DNA from: CAVQBL01 sp963710715
GTDB lineage: Bacteria; Pseudomonadota; Gammaproteobacteria; DSM-16500
Reading direction: 5' to 3'
Assembly: GCA_963710715.1 (NCBI GenBank)
Contig: CAVQBL010000004.1
Coordinates: 1 to 42,952 of the forward strand
DNA length: 42,952 nucleotides
Shown here: positions 1 to 8,958 of the stretch, piece by piece
How the letters are laid out: every line of letters starts with the position of its first letter
How positions within the stretch are numbered: position 1 is the first letter of the stretch
Notes under the pieces: model-generated
What the model saw: only the letters and a program-made list of their open reading frames with translations
Databases searched by the model: none
Told to the model about the DNA's origin: nothing
Program-made: the position numbers and the translations under genes

Positions 1-1
1 G

Positions 2-916
2 AACCATAAAATTCATCGTATTGTTCAGGATCATAAAGATGATTTTACCCCAGCAAAGCGCCCACATTATCGTTATGTCGACAGCTTTGACTTGCGGGTT
101 CTAGAATGGCAATACTTATCGTCACATGTTTTGCGATCTTCGGTTTTAGATGATAACGTCGGTTTAATTTTGGCGCTGGGTTTTATTGCTCGGTCTGCTC
201 CCAAGGTGGGTTATTGGTTTAGCGGTGCACAATATAACTTTCAGCAAGAGTTGCATATAGCCTTAGCAGAAAACGATAAAGAGGCAAGCCTTGATATTGG
301 TGCTAAAACATTAATTGATGTGAGTAGAAAAGCTGGTATAACGAGAAGAGAAGGGGAAGCTCAAAAACTTGCACATGAAATTATTTCTGGTCAGTCCGTT
401 CCGGGCGCGATAGATGGAGAAGGCAATGAAAATAAAATAACAATTGCTGCTGTTTTTGAAGCAAAAGGTTTCCCCAAGGAAGTAGCAGAAGTTGTTTCTA
501 CCGCAATTGTTATAAAAAGTGAAAAAGAAAGAGCTGCATTACAAGCAGGTTTTCAGAAGGAACGCGAACAGTTCCAAGTACAGATCGCTCAAAAGGATGC
601 CAAGCATATAGAAGAAATAAATCGGATGAATGTTAAGCATGATGGCGAGATGAAGAACATCAGAACTAAGTATGATTCCGAGCTGACGACATTGCGGTCT
701 CAGATAGATAAAATGGAAAATAAACATGCACGTGATATAGACAGCATAAAAACCGAACATAAAAAAGACAAAGAAGATCTTAAAAAGTTAATATGCGGGA
801 TGACGACTCAAAGACAAAATGATCAAAGAGACACAGGAAATCCCTCTGCACCACCATCACCTGGTAATAATGGTAGTGCCGCAGCTCGTCGAGGTGCAGG
901 GATGAGGTTTCCCTAA
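2..916 (+). CDS. Coiled-coil protein, 5' end cut by the window (effector-like)
   Basis: The reading frame is open from position 2 with no stop, so the gene starts upstream of the window. A TTG at 92 could be used but has no convincing Shine-Dalgarno site and would cut an open frame. At least 304 residues are visible. The first half is mixed helical with no motif I recognise. The second half, roughly codons 160-250 of the visible part, is a highly charged Lys/Glu/Asp heptad-rich coiled coil. The tail is Pro/Gly/Ser rich and ends in ARRGAGMRFP. There is no signal peptide or membrane segment in the visible part. The polar, basic, low-complexity C-terminus and its position beside other coiled-coil genes suggest a secreted effector, but this is inference. 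It could equally be a structural coiled-coil protein. Confidence 0.7.
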   Translation, partial: NHKIHRIVQDHKDDFTPAKRPHYRYVDSFDLRVLEWQYLSSHVLRSSVLDDNVGLILALGFIARSAPKVGYWFSGAQYNFQQELHIALAENDKEASLDIGAKTLIDVSRKAGITRREGEAQKLAHEIISGQSVPGAIDGEGNENKITIAAVFEAKGFPKEVAEVVSTAIVIKSEKERAALQAGFQKEREQFQVQIAQKDAKHIEEINRMNVKHDGEMKNIRTKYDSELTTLRSQIDKMENKHARDIDSIKTEHKKDKEDLKKLICGMTTQRQNDQRDTGNPSAPPSPGNNGSAAARRGAGMRFP

Positions 917-1017
917 GGATAGGAGAGCGAGCTGCACTTTAATAGGAAATTTTAAAGTAATCGGATAAAACGAAAATACTGATTCTTTAAAAAGTGCTTT
1001 AGCGACTGAGAAATAAT

Positions 1018-2326
1018 ATGTCATCAATGCATGAAAAAATTGAACCCATTAAAAATCTGCAATCAGATAATTCTGTTGGGGTAAAACCAGCATTGGAGAC
1101 GTATTATTTACTCTTTGAGACATATTTAAGGAAGAATGTTTATAAAGACCAAACATATCGAGTTTTATTAGATGCATTTGATAATGATACGTATCGAGAA
1201 AACGTTGAAAGTCAAATCAGGGGTAGATTGAGTTGGTTTGAGAGGATAAAGCGCAACCTGACAACGGATATCTCGGTTACGAAAAAACTGAAATGCTTTT
1301 GGGACGTACTCAATTATACGGGAAATGTACAAGGTTTAGTGACACGACTTTCCACATTGCAAAAAGCATTAGGGTGGTTTTCGTTGCTAGGGTGGAGATT
1401 ATGGTATATGCAAGTTACAAACAATCAGCGTGGGTTATATTCACATCAATGTTGTATACCAAGCTACCTGAAAACATAACACGGATTTTTGGTAAAAAAT
1501 CAAATGCAAATGCTACTCAAGGGACAATGATTTCACTTACCCCACTCACATCAAGTACTGCATTGAGTGGGATGCGTGGAACACAAGTAACAACGGAGTT
1601 CTTAAAAGCTAAGGAAAATAATGGTAAACAAGATATCGCTAAATCAGCTGAAGCCATCCAGGAAGAGAAGCGCATTGAAATTACTGACGATATTAAAACA
1701 CTTTGTGAATGTTTAGGGGTTGGGTCAAAAGAAAATCCCAGCTTTTCTCTTGCTGATTTGAAAAAAGCTTTTGTAAACATGCATCCACCAAGCATCCTGA
1801 TAAACGCCCGGATAGAGATGCCAAAGAGTATCTACAGATAAAATCGGTTTTTGAATTGCTTGCTGGAAAATTTACTGCGAGTAATGATGTTGATGAATTT
1901 TGGAAAAAATACAGTGATGAATTTAATGAATGGGAAGCTAACTTGAATGCCGAAACCGCAGCGAAAATAGCAGCTTCCGACGCTATCTATGAAGCAAAAA
2001 AACAAGCGCTCGTTGACCACCTTGATGATAAGTTTGGAGCGTTACAACAACAACTGGATAAAACTGAACAATCACTCGATGCTCAATTATCAGCAAGCCG
2101 CGCTTTTGAAAAAGAAGAGATGAATCAGCTCAGAGCGCAAGTATTAGCTCTCAAGGAAAACGGTCCTTCTCACAATGGATTTTTAGCGCAGCATGGACAG
2201 GGTGCAAATAACTCTGCGTCCAATCTTCGTCGCTCGAAATCCTTTTCTTTTTTTGATCCAAAAACAGAAAGAGGAAAGAGTCAACTCCAAGCGAGCAAAA
2301 CTAAATTATATAGCCGAGATATTTAA
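1018..2326 (+). pseudogene. J-domain (DnaJ-like) coiled-coil protein broken by two frameshifts
   Basis: Three overlapping reading frames give one continuous protein of about 430 aa: frame A from ATG 1018 to about 1380, frame B from about 1380 to about 1785, and frame C from about 1785 to the stop at 2326. Around the second junction a J domain is legible. Helix II (DLKKAFVNM) is in frame B. The invariant HPD (codons at 1793-1801) and helix III (DAKEYLQIKSVFELL) follow in frame C. A charged coiled coil then leads to a Ser/Arg/Lys-rich tail. J domains recruit Hsp70 chaperones, and J domains on non-chaperone proteins occur in bacterial effectors. The frame changes separate helix II from HPD, so the gene as read cannot make the whole protein. 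Real decay and assembly indels are both possible. Confidence 0.7.
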
Positions 2327-2362
2327 ATCGTTGTTGGTAAACTATGATTTCATAAAAAGAAA

Positions 2363-2392
2363 AAAGGGCAGTTATAAACTGCCCTTTATATT
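2363..2392 (+). terminator. Perfect hairpin terminator, probably bidirectional
   Basis: An 11-bp perfect stem (2363-2373 pairing with 2377-2387) closes a 3-nt loop 37 nt after the stop of the J-domain pseudogene. On the minus strand the same stem is followed by a T-rich tract (complement of 2351-2365), so it could also stop transcription arriving from the minus-strand operon to its right. Confidence 0.75.
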
Positions 2393-2467
2393 AAAGGAAC
2401 ATCCATGTTAGTCTTGCTCCATAAATCATATCAACGAGGATTGGTTTTCGATTCCTTTCTGTAACCT

Positions 2468-2493
2468 GTAATCAATCCTTGATTACGTAATCA
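2468..2493. promoter_or_regulatory. Overlapping dyads (triple GTAATCA-type element)
   Basis: GTAATCAA (2468-2475) is followed after TCC by its inverse TTGATTAC (2479-2486), and then directly by a third unit, so that TGATTACGTAATCA (2480-2493) is a perfect palindrome. It lies in the roughly 250-bp gap between the terminator and the end of the minus-strand operon. It may be an operator or a protein-binding site. No gene start is nearby, so its role is unknown. Confidence 0.35.
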
Positions 2494-2657
2494 GTTTACC
2501 GCGTTGAGTTAAATTTGTGCAGCGGATGCCTAATGTGCTTTGTGTAAGCAAAAAACCATAGATTGTGTAATATATGGTCAATTATAGAGGCTGGCTCTTC
2601 TTTTTTTCCCTTTATTTAAAAGATATCTCATTGATATATTTAACTAATTTTTAATTT

Positions 2658-4676
2658 TCAGACTTTTTTAGTTGGCGAAGTCGAAGCGCGTTGCGTTTCA
2701 ATCTTTTGTGCTGGCTCTACCCCAAGGTTCTTCTTAATCTGAGGTAATATTCCTGTTCTCCATTCTTTGATTTGGTTGTCGTTACCGTAAATAGTCACAA
2801 ACATATCTGCTCTTTTCCAGCCGAGTGACTCTAAGAGATTTTGAGCTGTACGAGGATTAAAGATGCTCGCATTCAGTGTAGCTATTATCACTTCATCGAC
2901 ACATTGGGAAAGGGGATGCATTTTCTTATTCTCTACATTAACATTCTCAGGTTTAAAATTCTTTTGGTGAAATTGTGCTGCCACTTGTTTTACAGCTTTT
3001 ATTTCTTTAGTGTAAATAGTCTCGGCATCATCATAATCGGTTTTCTTTTTTAATCCTTTGTGTTTTAAATAAGCATCATGCCAGCGTAAGAGGTTCTCGG
3101 GTAATTTGCCTTCTTTGAGATCTCTTTTAAGATGATTTACAAAATGTCCTTCTGCTTCTAAGTTGATTTGGCGTGCTTTTTGAACAATATCAGATTTAAT
3201 ATTTTTAAAACGCAGTTGTTGTTTTGAGTTGCCCAAAAGTACGACGATTTGTTCTGCTTTTAAATTCCCCATAAACTTAAAACTGTTGCCTTTACCACCT
3301 TGCTGGATAACTTCTTCAATAAGATCATCAATCGCTTTTTCAATAATAGCAGTGGCATTTTTGTTTTTTTTGATTGTTTTGGTAAAGCGCTTTCCTAGTT
3401 GCTGTACTTTATCATCAGGGGTATGTCTAGTAATGTTTGCAAGATCTTCAGACAGAGACTCTGCTTCTTTAATAGCAGGGTCTTTTTGGGTTTCTAAGCA
3501 AGGCGATAGGGTATTCATCTTTTCACGAATGATATTGAGTTGATCTTTCGAGCAACCTTGTCCTTGATATTTAATGCGCTCGACTTCAGAGATGAATGTA
3601 TCTATGTTTTGTTTTAATTTACTTATTTCATTCTCTAACTTTTCTAAAAGTTGATTTTTACTCGTCATTTCTGCATTGTGCGTTACCGTTGCCTCTCTTG
3701 TGATGTTAACGACCCTGTTTATTTCGAGTTGTTGCGGTTCATGCAACGCGGGTATTTCTTCAAATGCAAGCTGTTCATGTATCATGGCAAAAGGGTAGAG
3801 GCAGTTATTGTAAAATCGACTCGTACTGGTTGTTTTGGATTTAAAAGAATCAGCATGGCGATTTGCCCAAAGAACAATGACTTCATATCGGCTGTCAGCG
3901 TCGTTTATATTTGTACTGTATTTTTCATATTCTCCCAACGCTTTTCTTCGTCGATAACGAGGGATGGAAAATAAATTAAAAAATCGCTTTAACAAACTTT
4001 CTTGTTGCAGTTGTGTTTTATAACTGAAAATACTGAGATCTAATTGAGTTAATGCTTGTTCTCTTTTCTGCAGCTTAATATTAGGGATAACAGGCATTGT
4101 TTTTAAGGGCAGGGTTTTTGTTTCTGGTATGGATAAAGAGCGTTCCTTTAATTGCAAAATCAGTTCCTTAAGTTGAGCAATTGTGATTTTAACATCTTGC
4201 TTTTGATTAATAGTATTTTTTGCTATAAAACCGCCGGCTTTTTTAAGCTTTACTAAGCAATTTTTTTGAGATTCGATGTAGTCGTTGATTTTTTTTGTAT
4301 CTTGCTCACATTTTTCTTTTAGGTTATGAAAAGATTTATGCAATTCCTTTACTAAAGTATGTTGAAAATTGTTTCTTTTTTGCAATTGCTCTCTTAAATC
4401 TTTTTCGTGTACCTCAATAAAACTTCTTTTAACTTTTTCAAGATGGATATCTTTCTCATGATTGAAGCACCATTTCAAAACAGCATCATACTGTTCAAAA
4501 ATGGTAGACTTGCCGTAAGTAATATCAAGATATTGATTGGATACGATAGAGTGAAGGTCCTTGTCGCTTTTTTCTTCGTTTTTTACTTTGTAATAAATGA
4601 GAAGCAAGCGTTGTAAATGATCGAGTTGATTTTTGAGTAACGATAAAGTACTGGTGTGTTGTGCTGTTGTTGGCAT
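2658..4676 (-). CDS. Large coiled-coil protein of unknown function (effector-like)
   Basis: This 672-aa protein starts at an ATG preceded by AGGAG about 9 nt upstream. It is Lys/Glu/Gln rich with long predicted coiled-coil stretches in the N-terminal third and again near the middle. The last part (about residues 560-640) looks globular, and the C-terminus is a polar Ser/Thr/Lys tail (ASTSPTKKV). I see no signal peptide, membrane helix or catalytic motif and do not recognise the family. It is the second gene of a two-gene operon, 25 bp after the membrane protein at 4702-5433. Size, coiled coils and polar tail resemble translocated effectors of intracellular gammaproteobacteria, but that is inference. 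A structural role is equally possible. Confidence 0.75.
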   Translation of the reverse strand: MPTTAQHTSTLSLLKNQLDHLQRLLLIYYKVKNEEKSDKDLHSIVSNQYLDITYGKSTIFEQYDAVLKWCFNHEKDIHLEKVKRSFIEVHEKDLREQLQKRNNFQHTLVKELHKSFHNLKEKCEQDTKKINDYIESQKNCLVKLKKAGGFIAKNTINQKQDVKITIAQLKELILQLKERSLSIPETKTLPLKTMPVIPNIKLQKREQALTQLDLSIFSYKTQLQQESLLKRFFNLFSIPRYRRRKALGEYEKYSTNINDADSRYEVIVLWANRHADSFKSKTTSTSRFYNNCLYPFAMIHEQLAFEEIPALHEPQQLEINRVVNITREATVTHNAEMTSKNQLLEKLENEISKLKQNIDTFISEVERIKYQGQGCSKDQLNIIREKMNTLSPCLETQKDPAIKEAESLSEDLANITRHTPDDKVQQLGKRFTKTIKKNKNATAIIEKAIDDLIEEVIQQGGKGNSFKFMGNLKAEQIVVLLGNSKQQLRFKNIKSDIVQKARQINLEAEGHFVNHLKRDLKEGKLPENLLRWHDAYLKHKGLKKKTDYDDAETIYTKEIKAVKQVAAQFHQKNFKPENVNVENKKMHPLSQCVDEVIIATLNASIFNPRTAQNLLESLGWKRADMFVTIYGNDNQIKEWRTGILPQIKKNLGVEPAQKIETQRASTSPTKKV

Positions 4677-4701
4677 AAATAATTTCTCCTAACGTTATTA
4701 A

Positions 4702-5433
4702 TCAAGGGGTTCGGAATGTGCTTGTAAAAGATCTCCCTTTTTTTTGAGCACTACTGTTGTCATCTGAACGATCTACAGGGGAAGCGTGAGCACCTCGACC
4801 AGCTGGCGGTGACAGGGAGCAAGGGCTTTCTGTGGCGAGAGGTGAGTCATCTAAGTATTCAGGAGCAGAATAAGCTACATTTAATTTTGCGGGTTTGATT
4901 ATTGAAGTTGGCTGTTGATCGTATTTATATCCATATTTTTTAAGTAACAAAATGTAATTATATTTCTTACGTGCTGGATCAGAAAAAAACTCTTTTTCCA
5001 AATCACGGGCACTCTTCTGATTGGATGAATCTTTTTTTGGGTCTCGCGCTGCTTTCATATGTTTTTTTACCAAGTTAGTACATTCATCTGCGTGTCTTTT
5101 CATACTAAAATTATTAGAGTCGAGGATGTCAATGATTGCTGCTGTGTCGACTGGCTTTTCACGATCATAACTATCGCTTGCCATATCCATACCTATATCA
5201 ACCAAGTTTTCCTTATCGGGTTCTTTTATACAGCAGTTACGTATTGCAATGATGCTGCCGGTGAGACAGCATGAAGCGATAGAGCCGCCAATGCCTATAA
5301 AAATTTGGGAAACAAATGCAAAATGACTAAGCAAAGGGCCACCTCCTGATGCTACTGCTATAGCGAAACCTGTTCCCACTAAAAGAAATCCTGCTCCGCC
5401 CCATCTCTTCCAGCTACGTTTTTTCGTGATCAT
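4702..5433 (-). CDS. Two-helix membrane protein with long polar tail, unknown function
   Basis: This 243-aa protein has a good ribosome site (AAGGAG about 6 nt before the ATG). After a basic N-terminus (KKRSWKRW) there are two hydrophobic segments, about residues 13-30 and 38-65, separated by a short loop. The remaining 175 residues are hydrophilic and end in a Pro/Ser/Arg-rich stretch (GRSFTSTFRTP). Cys residues cluster at the end of the second helix (SCC, NCC). It is the first gene of the operon with the coiled-coil gene downstream. The two-helix hairpin plus disordered tail is seen in host-membrane-inserted effectors of intracellular bacteria, but no specific family is recognisable. Confidence 0.7.
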   Translation of the reverse strand: MITKKRSWKRWGGAGFLLVGTGFAIAVASGGGPLLSHFAFVSQIFIGIGGSIASCCLTGSIIAIRNCCIKEPDKENLVDIGMDMASDSYDREKPVDTAAIIDILDSNNFSMKRHADECTNLVKKHMKAARDPKKDSSNQKSARDLEKEFFSDPARKKYNYILLLKKYGYKYDQQPTSIIKPAKLNVAYSAPEYLDDSPLATESPCSLSPPAGRGAHASPVDRSDDNSSAQKKGRSFTSTFRTP

Positions 5434-5763
5434 GATGACTCCTTATTAAAGTGGATACTTGTTTATAGGTTCAGACTGACATTAAATATGTACAAAATTG
5501 AAGCGAAGATAAATTAGAACATAAGGTAAGAGGTTTTTTATATGGGATTGATTCCCATAGACAGGGCTAAAAAATTTTTTGATAGTGAGCAATCATTCTT
5601 AAGATAGTCACCATAAACATGTTATAAATAGATCATTTAATGAGCGATTAAAATATTTTTATGAAAATACTCATCGGGTCTATATAATAGTAGCTGTAGA
5701 AAGTGACTGATACTTTTGTTATTAAAATATTTTGACAATAAATAGTAGAAGGGGGCTTTTTAT
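5434..5763. promoter_or_regulatory. Divergent intergenic region between effector-like operon and cargo module
   Basis: This 330-bp AT-rich gap serves leftward and rightward genes. It contains the 17-bp dyad at 5542-5558 and, nearer the EamA gene, a possible -10 box TATAAT at 5683-5688 without a convincing -35. GAAGGGGG at about 5750 is a strong ribosome site for the gene starting at 5764. No ORF or RNA gene is evident. Confidence 0.5.
5542..5558. promoter_or_regulatory. 17-bp dyad, candidate operator copy 1
   Basis: ATGGGATTGATTCCCAT is a dyad (arms ATGGGA/TCCCAT) lying about 205 bp before the EamA gene and about 110 bp before the minus-strand operon. A copy differing at three central positions lies at 11713-11729, at the other edge of the module that encodes a LuxR-type regulator. 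Size and symmetry fit a LuxR-family box. Confidence 0.5.
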
Positions 5764-6726
5764 ATGGATAGTAAGTTTACTTATCAGAGTACACGACAGT
5801 TTATTGGGTATACTGATTTAACAATAAGCATGATTTTTTTAAGCGTCTCTTTGATTTTGTGCAAATCGTTAGTCAGTGTTTTTTCTATTTTTCTCTTGCT
5901 AGGAATAAAATTTTTAATTTCTGTTATTATTTTTTTTCTTGTTCCAGTGACAAGAAAAAGTTTTTTTAATAATCAAATTCCATTGTCGTTGAAAGATAAG
6001 TTGCTATTATGCGGGCAGGGTGCGAGCAGTGCATTTTTTAATATTTTTTTGTTGTATGGCCTTAAAACCTCAACGGCAACTGCAAGTGGGTTATTAACAA
6101 GTACGACACCAGCAATGACAATGTTACTTTCTTGCTTATTCTTAGGCGAACGTATAACACTTTTAACAGTAGTAGCAATTGTGATGGCGGTGTTAGGAGT
6201 TGCAGCTATTAATACGCATGGCGATATCGGATTGTTGCAATGGAATTTTGGAGGAAACACACTCATCATGATGGCTGTCATCTGCGGCTCGTTATTTGCC
6301 ATTTTTAGTAAACGATTACCTGCTCATATTACTCCTTTAAAAATGACAGTCACGTGTAATCTTATTGTTCTTATTATTTTTATTCCATTCTTTATTTTAG
6401 ATTGGAGTAATTTTTCCTGGAATATGAATGTGTCGAATTGGGTATTAGCTATTGTATATGCTTTAACGGCAAGTATTTGCTTTCCTCTATTTTGGAATAG
6501 AGGGCAGTATAGAACAAGTGCGAGTACAGCATCATTATTTACGGGGATCATGCCAATTTGTACAGCTCTTTTGGCAGCGAGTTTTTTAGGAGAGCATATC
6601 TATGTTATTGACGCTGTGGGTGCACTATGTATTCTTTTTTCACTCTTATTAGGAACGTGGAAGGAGAGAAGTATTTATGAAAGAAGATTTAATTTCTCGG
6701 CTTTATTGGGTAGACGTGCGAGATGA
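5764..6726 (+). CDS. EamA/DMT-family transporter (10 TM exporter)
   Basis: This 320-aa, very hydrophobic protein has about ten membrane helices arranged as two repeats, matching the drug/metabolite transporter (EamA) fold. Typical features are the ASGLLTSTTPAMTMLL segment with the following FLGERIT motif in repeat 1, and the related SLFTGIMPICTALLAASFLGEH in repeat 2. Such proteins export amino acids, purines or other small metabolites from the cytoplasm. The substrate cannot be deduced. It opens the cargo module, and its 3' end overlaps the next gene by 50 bp, implying co-transcription. It may export a product or substrate of the neighbouring hydrolases. Confidence 0.85.
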   Translation: MDSKFTYQSTRQFIGYTDLTISMIFLSVSLILCKSLVSVFSIFLLLGIKFLISVIIFFLVPVTRKSFFNNQIPLSLKDKLLLCGQGASSAFFNIFLLYGLKTSTATASGLLTSTTPAMTMLLSCLFLGERITLLTVVAIVMAVLGVAAINTHGDIGLLQWNFGGNTLIMMAVICGSLFAIFSKRLPAHITPLKMTVTCNLIVLIIFIPFFILDWSNFSWNMNVSNWVLAIVYALTASICFPLFWNRGQYRTSASTASLFTGIMPICTALLAASFLGEHIYVIDAVGALCILFSLLLGTWKERSIYERRFNFSALLGRRAR

Positions 6727-7995
6727 TGTACGTCGGGTCAATAAAGCTTTTTTTGATATTATTGAACAAATCAGTCCTGATAGATCATTACCTATTTATA
6801 AACTACGCTATCGCTATGGTGAAAAAATTGTAGATAGGGGAACATTTCAATTTCCTTCAAATAGCATAAGGCATGTTTCAGTATTTTCAAAACAAGAATT
6901 GGAAGATTTCAATTATTGTGCGATACCGCTACATCTCTACTGAATAGAGATAGTGAAGTATTCGTGCAAACTAAATTAAGGATTATTCCATTACAATATT
7001 GTTATATAGGACAATTGATCGGATTGTTTGAAACACTTTCACCGCATCCTTATCATCCCGATGCACCTAAACCGATTTGGTCTGTGGCGGCAGGCGTGAG
7101 ATCCATTTTTATGTTGCCCAAAATTTCTGATGGTGTAAAACACAATCGAATTAAGAGAGAATTTCATATTGCAGAATTGCCACCCAAAAAATTATCTGAG
7201 CAATGGAAAATATTTTCTGAGATTGTAAATCATCCCACTTTCGAAGATAAACGATGGTATAGCGATATTTTAGTTTTTCCTCGCCAGTGGTTTTTGAAAA
7301 AAGATACCGATTTAGGTTGGACTCGATTTAGAAATTACTTACTAGAGTTAGCTTGGCTTGAGGCACAAATGTTACGCGAGAAGTCGACTTTTGGTTATCT
7401 GTGGGAATCAATATCAACTGAAATTGCGAGTGGATTTAAAACCAGACCTTATTTTTTAGATACGTTACAACATATGGTTTATATTGCCATGGGTGCAAGA
7501 CCTGGGTTTTGTTGTATTTCTCAATCCGAATCTGCGGCTCCTACAAAAATAATAGAAGAAGTATATGAAAAGGTGTATGACTTAGAATCGTATGCACCCC
7601 TATTAATGGGTGTTGAACGTTTTCAAACAAGTGCTTGTCATGATCCGATCTATTATTCATTTAATTATCCTACGGTATTGAATTCGGCTATTGATGTTGA
7701 TAAACCGCATAGAACAATTAATAGCATTCGTGAAATAAAAAGACTTACCGATCTCATGCGGCGTAAAATACAGGCTGATGCCACATCCATTACATCTGTT
7801 TTAAAAAACATCGATTATGTATTTTTTCACGATGAAGAAGACATATATAAAGAGATTACACTCAGCAAGTATATCCCTCAAGATGACCACCGAATATATA
7901 ATGCCATGGCTCATTATAGAGAGAAAAGCATTCCAAGTGCCGCTCGATTTTTTCGGGGTTGTGTACGAATTTCATACACTAAAGGCAAATCTTAA
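6677..7995 (+). pseudogene. Unknown protein of about 430 aa interrupted by one frameshift
   Basis: The ORF begins at ATG 6677 with a strong ribosome site (AAGGAGAG, 8 nt spacing) inside the end of the EamA gene, and stops at 6943. A second frame covering 6916-7995 continues the protein, with the shift falling between about 6920 and 6945. The second half has conserved-looking blocks (LELAWLEAQML, TRPYFLDTLQHMVYIAMGARPGF, YSFNYPTVLNSA, RRKIQADA) and no signal peptide or membrane helix. I do not recognise the family. Its place between an exporter and a cysteine hydrolase under a LuxR-type regulator suggests a small-molecule enzyme or binding protein. The frame break could be real decay, an assembly indel or, less likely, programmed shifting. 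Confidence 0.65.
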
Positions 7996-8022
7996 TTGAT
8001 TCAAGATGGTATACCTGACAAT

Positions 8023-8049
8023 ATTTGATGTCGATTTTTAACATCAAAT
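8023..8049. repeat. 9-bp inverted repeat before the cysteine hydrolase gene
   Basis: ATTTGATGT (8023-8031) pairs perfectly with ACATCAAAT (8041-8049) across a 9-nt loop. No T-run follows, so it is a poor terminator. It sits about 60 bp before the next start, where a second small palindrome ATTCATTATGAAT (8062-8074) also occurs. An operator or leader hairpin is possible. Confidence 0.4.
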
Positions 8050-8111
8050 TCCGTACGTTTAATTCATTATGAATACGTGACAGAATTTTTAATATAAGGA
8101 GCTAACGCTTT

Positions 8112-8909
8112 ATGAAGTACAGTATTATTTCCATCGATTATCAATATGATTTTTGTAAGCCAAAAGGCAGGTGGTACAAAAGAAGACCTTGTCATGCTTT
8201 CATCGAAAATGAATTTATTCCTTTTTTGATCGAAAACGATATTAAAATTGCTGAGATTATCTCTGATTATCGTTTGCCACGTCCGAATGAAACTGAAAGT
8301 TATTGTGTACCTGGCAGTTTTGGATATCAGTCTGCAATTGATCCCTCTGTAAAAATGAACAATATTTGGATAAAAGCCATGAACTCCCCAGAATGGGTTC
8401 GAGAAAATGGTGGCGATCCATCAAAACCAGCCGGTGTTCCGTATCAAGATCCTGCCGCATTTAGTAAATGGTTATTGTCAACGATAGGAACCCCTGAGCA
8501 AGCAGGAGAGGTCATTTTAATTGGTTTAACTTTAGATTGTTGCGTCCTATGTACAGCTCAGCAACTCTATTTCAGAGATTACAAAGTAAAAGTTCTCAAA
8601 GAAGCGACCGATGTTTCTACGCCAGACAAAGTCGGTAAACTTCTACCACCCGACGTAGATTGTAAAGATGTTCTATTTAGTACCTCTCACGGCATGTGGG
8701 CAAAACCTATTACATGGAAAAAATTAGAACCTGAATTAAAAAAATCTTCAATAATTAAAATTAATTTATCTAAAGAACAAAAGAAACACAAGATGGAAAA
8801 AATTATATTCGAGCAAAGCTTTAGTTGCTATTTATGTTTAAAGATACTCAATGTAATGAGTATCAACGAGATGAGGACATGGAAGATAAACCCAACTTTA
8901 GATGAATAA
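8112..8909 (+). CDS. Isochorismatase-like cysteine hydrolase
   Basis: This 265-aa protein shows the cysteine hydrolase pattern. An early IDYQYDF block matches the usual DxQxDF with catalytic Asp. The region GLTLDCCVLCTAQQLYFRDY matches the nucleophile Cys region of isochorismatase/nicotinamidase proteins, including the preceding Asp and the following TA..L...Y.V.V. A run around residues 130-150 resembles the substrate-lid part. The last 50 residues, after about residue 215, are a Lys-rich extension not expected in the family. The family hydrolyses amides or vinyl ethers of small molecules (isochorismate, nicotinamide, N-carbamoyl compounds). The exact substrate is not visible. AAGGAG lies about 11 nt before the ATG. 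It belongs to the cargo module with the exporter. Confidence 0.8.
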   Translation: MKYSIISIDYQYDFCKPKGRWYKRRPCHAFIENEFIPFLIENDIKIAEIISDYRLPRPNETESYCVPGSFGYQSAIDPSVKMNNIWIKAMNSPEWVRENGGDPSKPAGVPYQDPAAFSKWLLSTIGTPEQAGEVILIGLTLDCCVLCTAQQLYFRDYKVKVLKEATDVSTPDKVGKLLPPDVDCKDVLFSTSHGMWAKPITWKKLEPELKKSSIIKINLSKEQKKHKMEKIIFEQSFSCYLCLKILNVMSINEMRTWKINPTLDE

Positions 8910-8958
8910 AACGCGTTTTTGTGGATGAATTAACCTGCGTTTGATGGAGTATCCTAGC

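Noticed and set aside
1517..1795. Minus-strand ORF across the J-domain pseudogene
   Set aside because: It is a shadow of the J-domain frames, with no ribosome site and no recognisable pattern.
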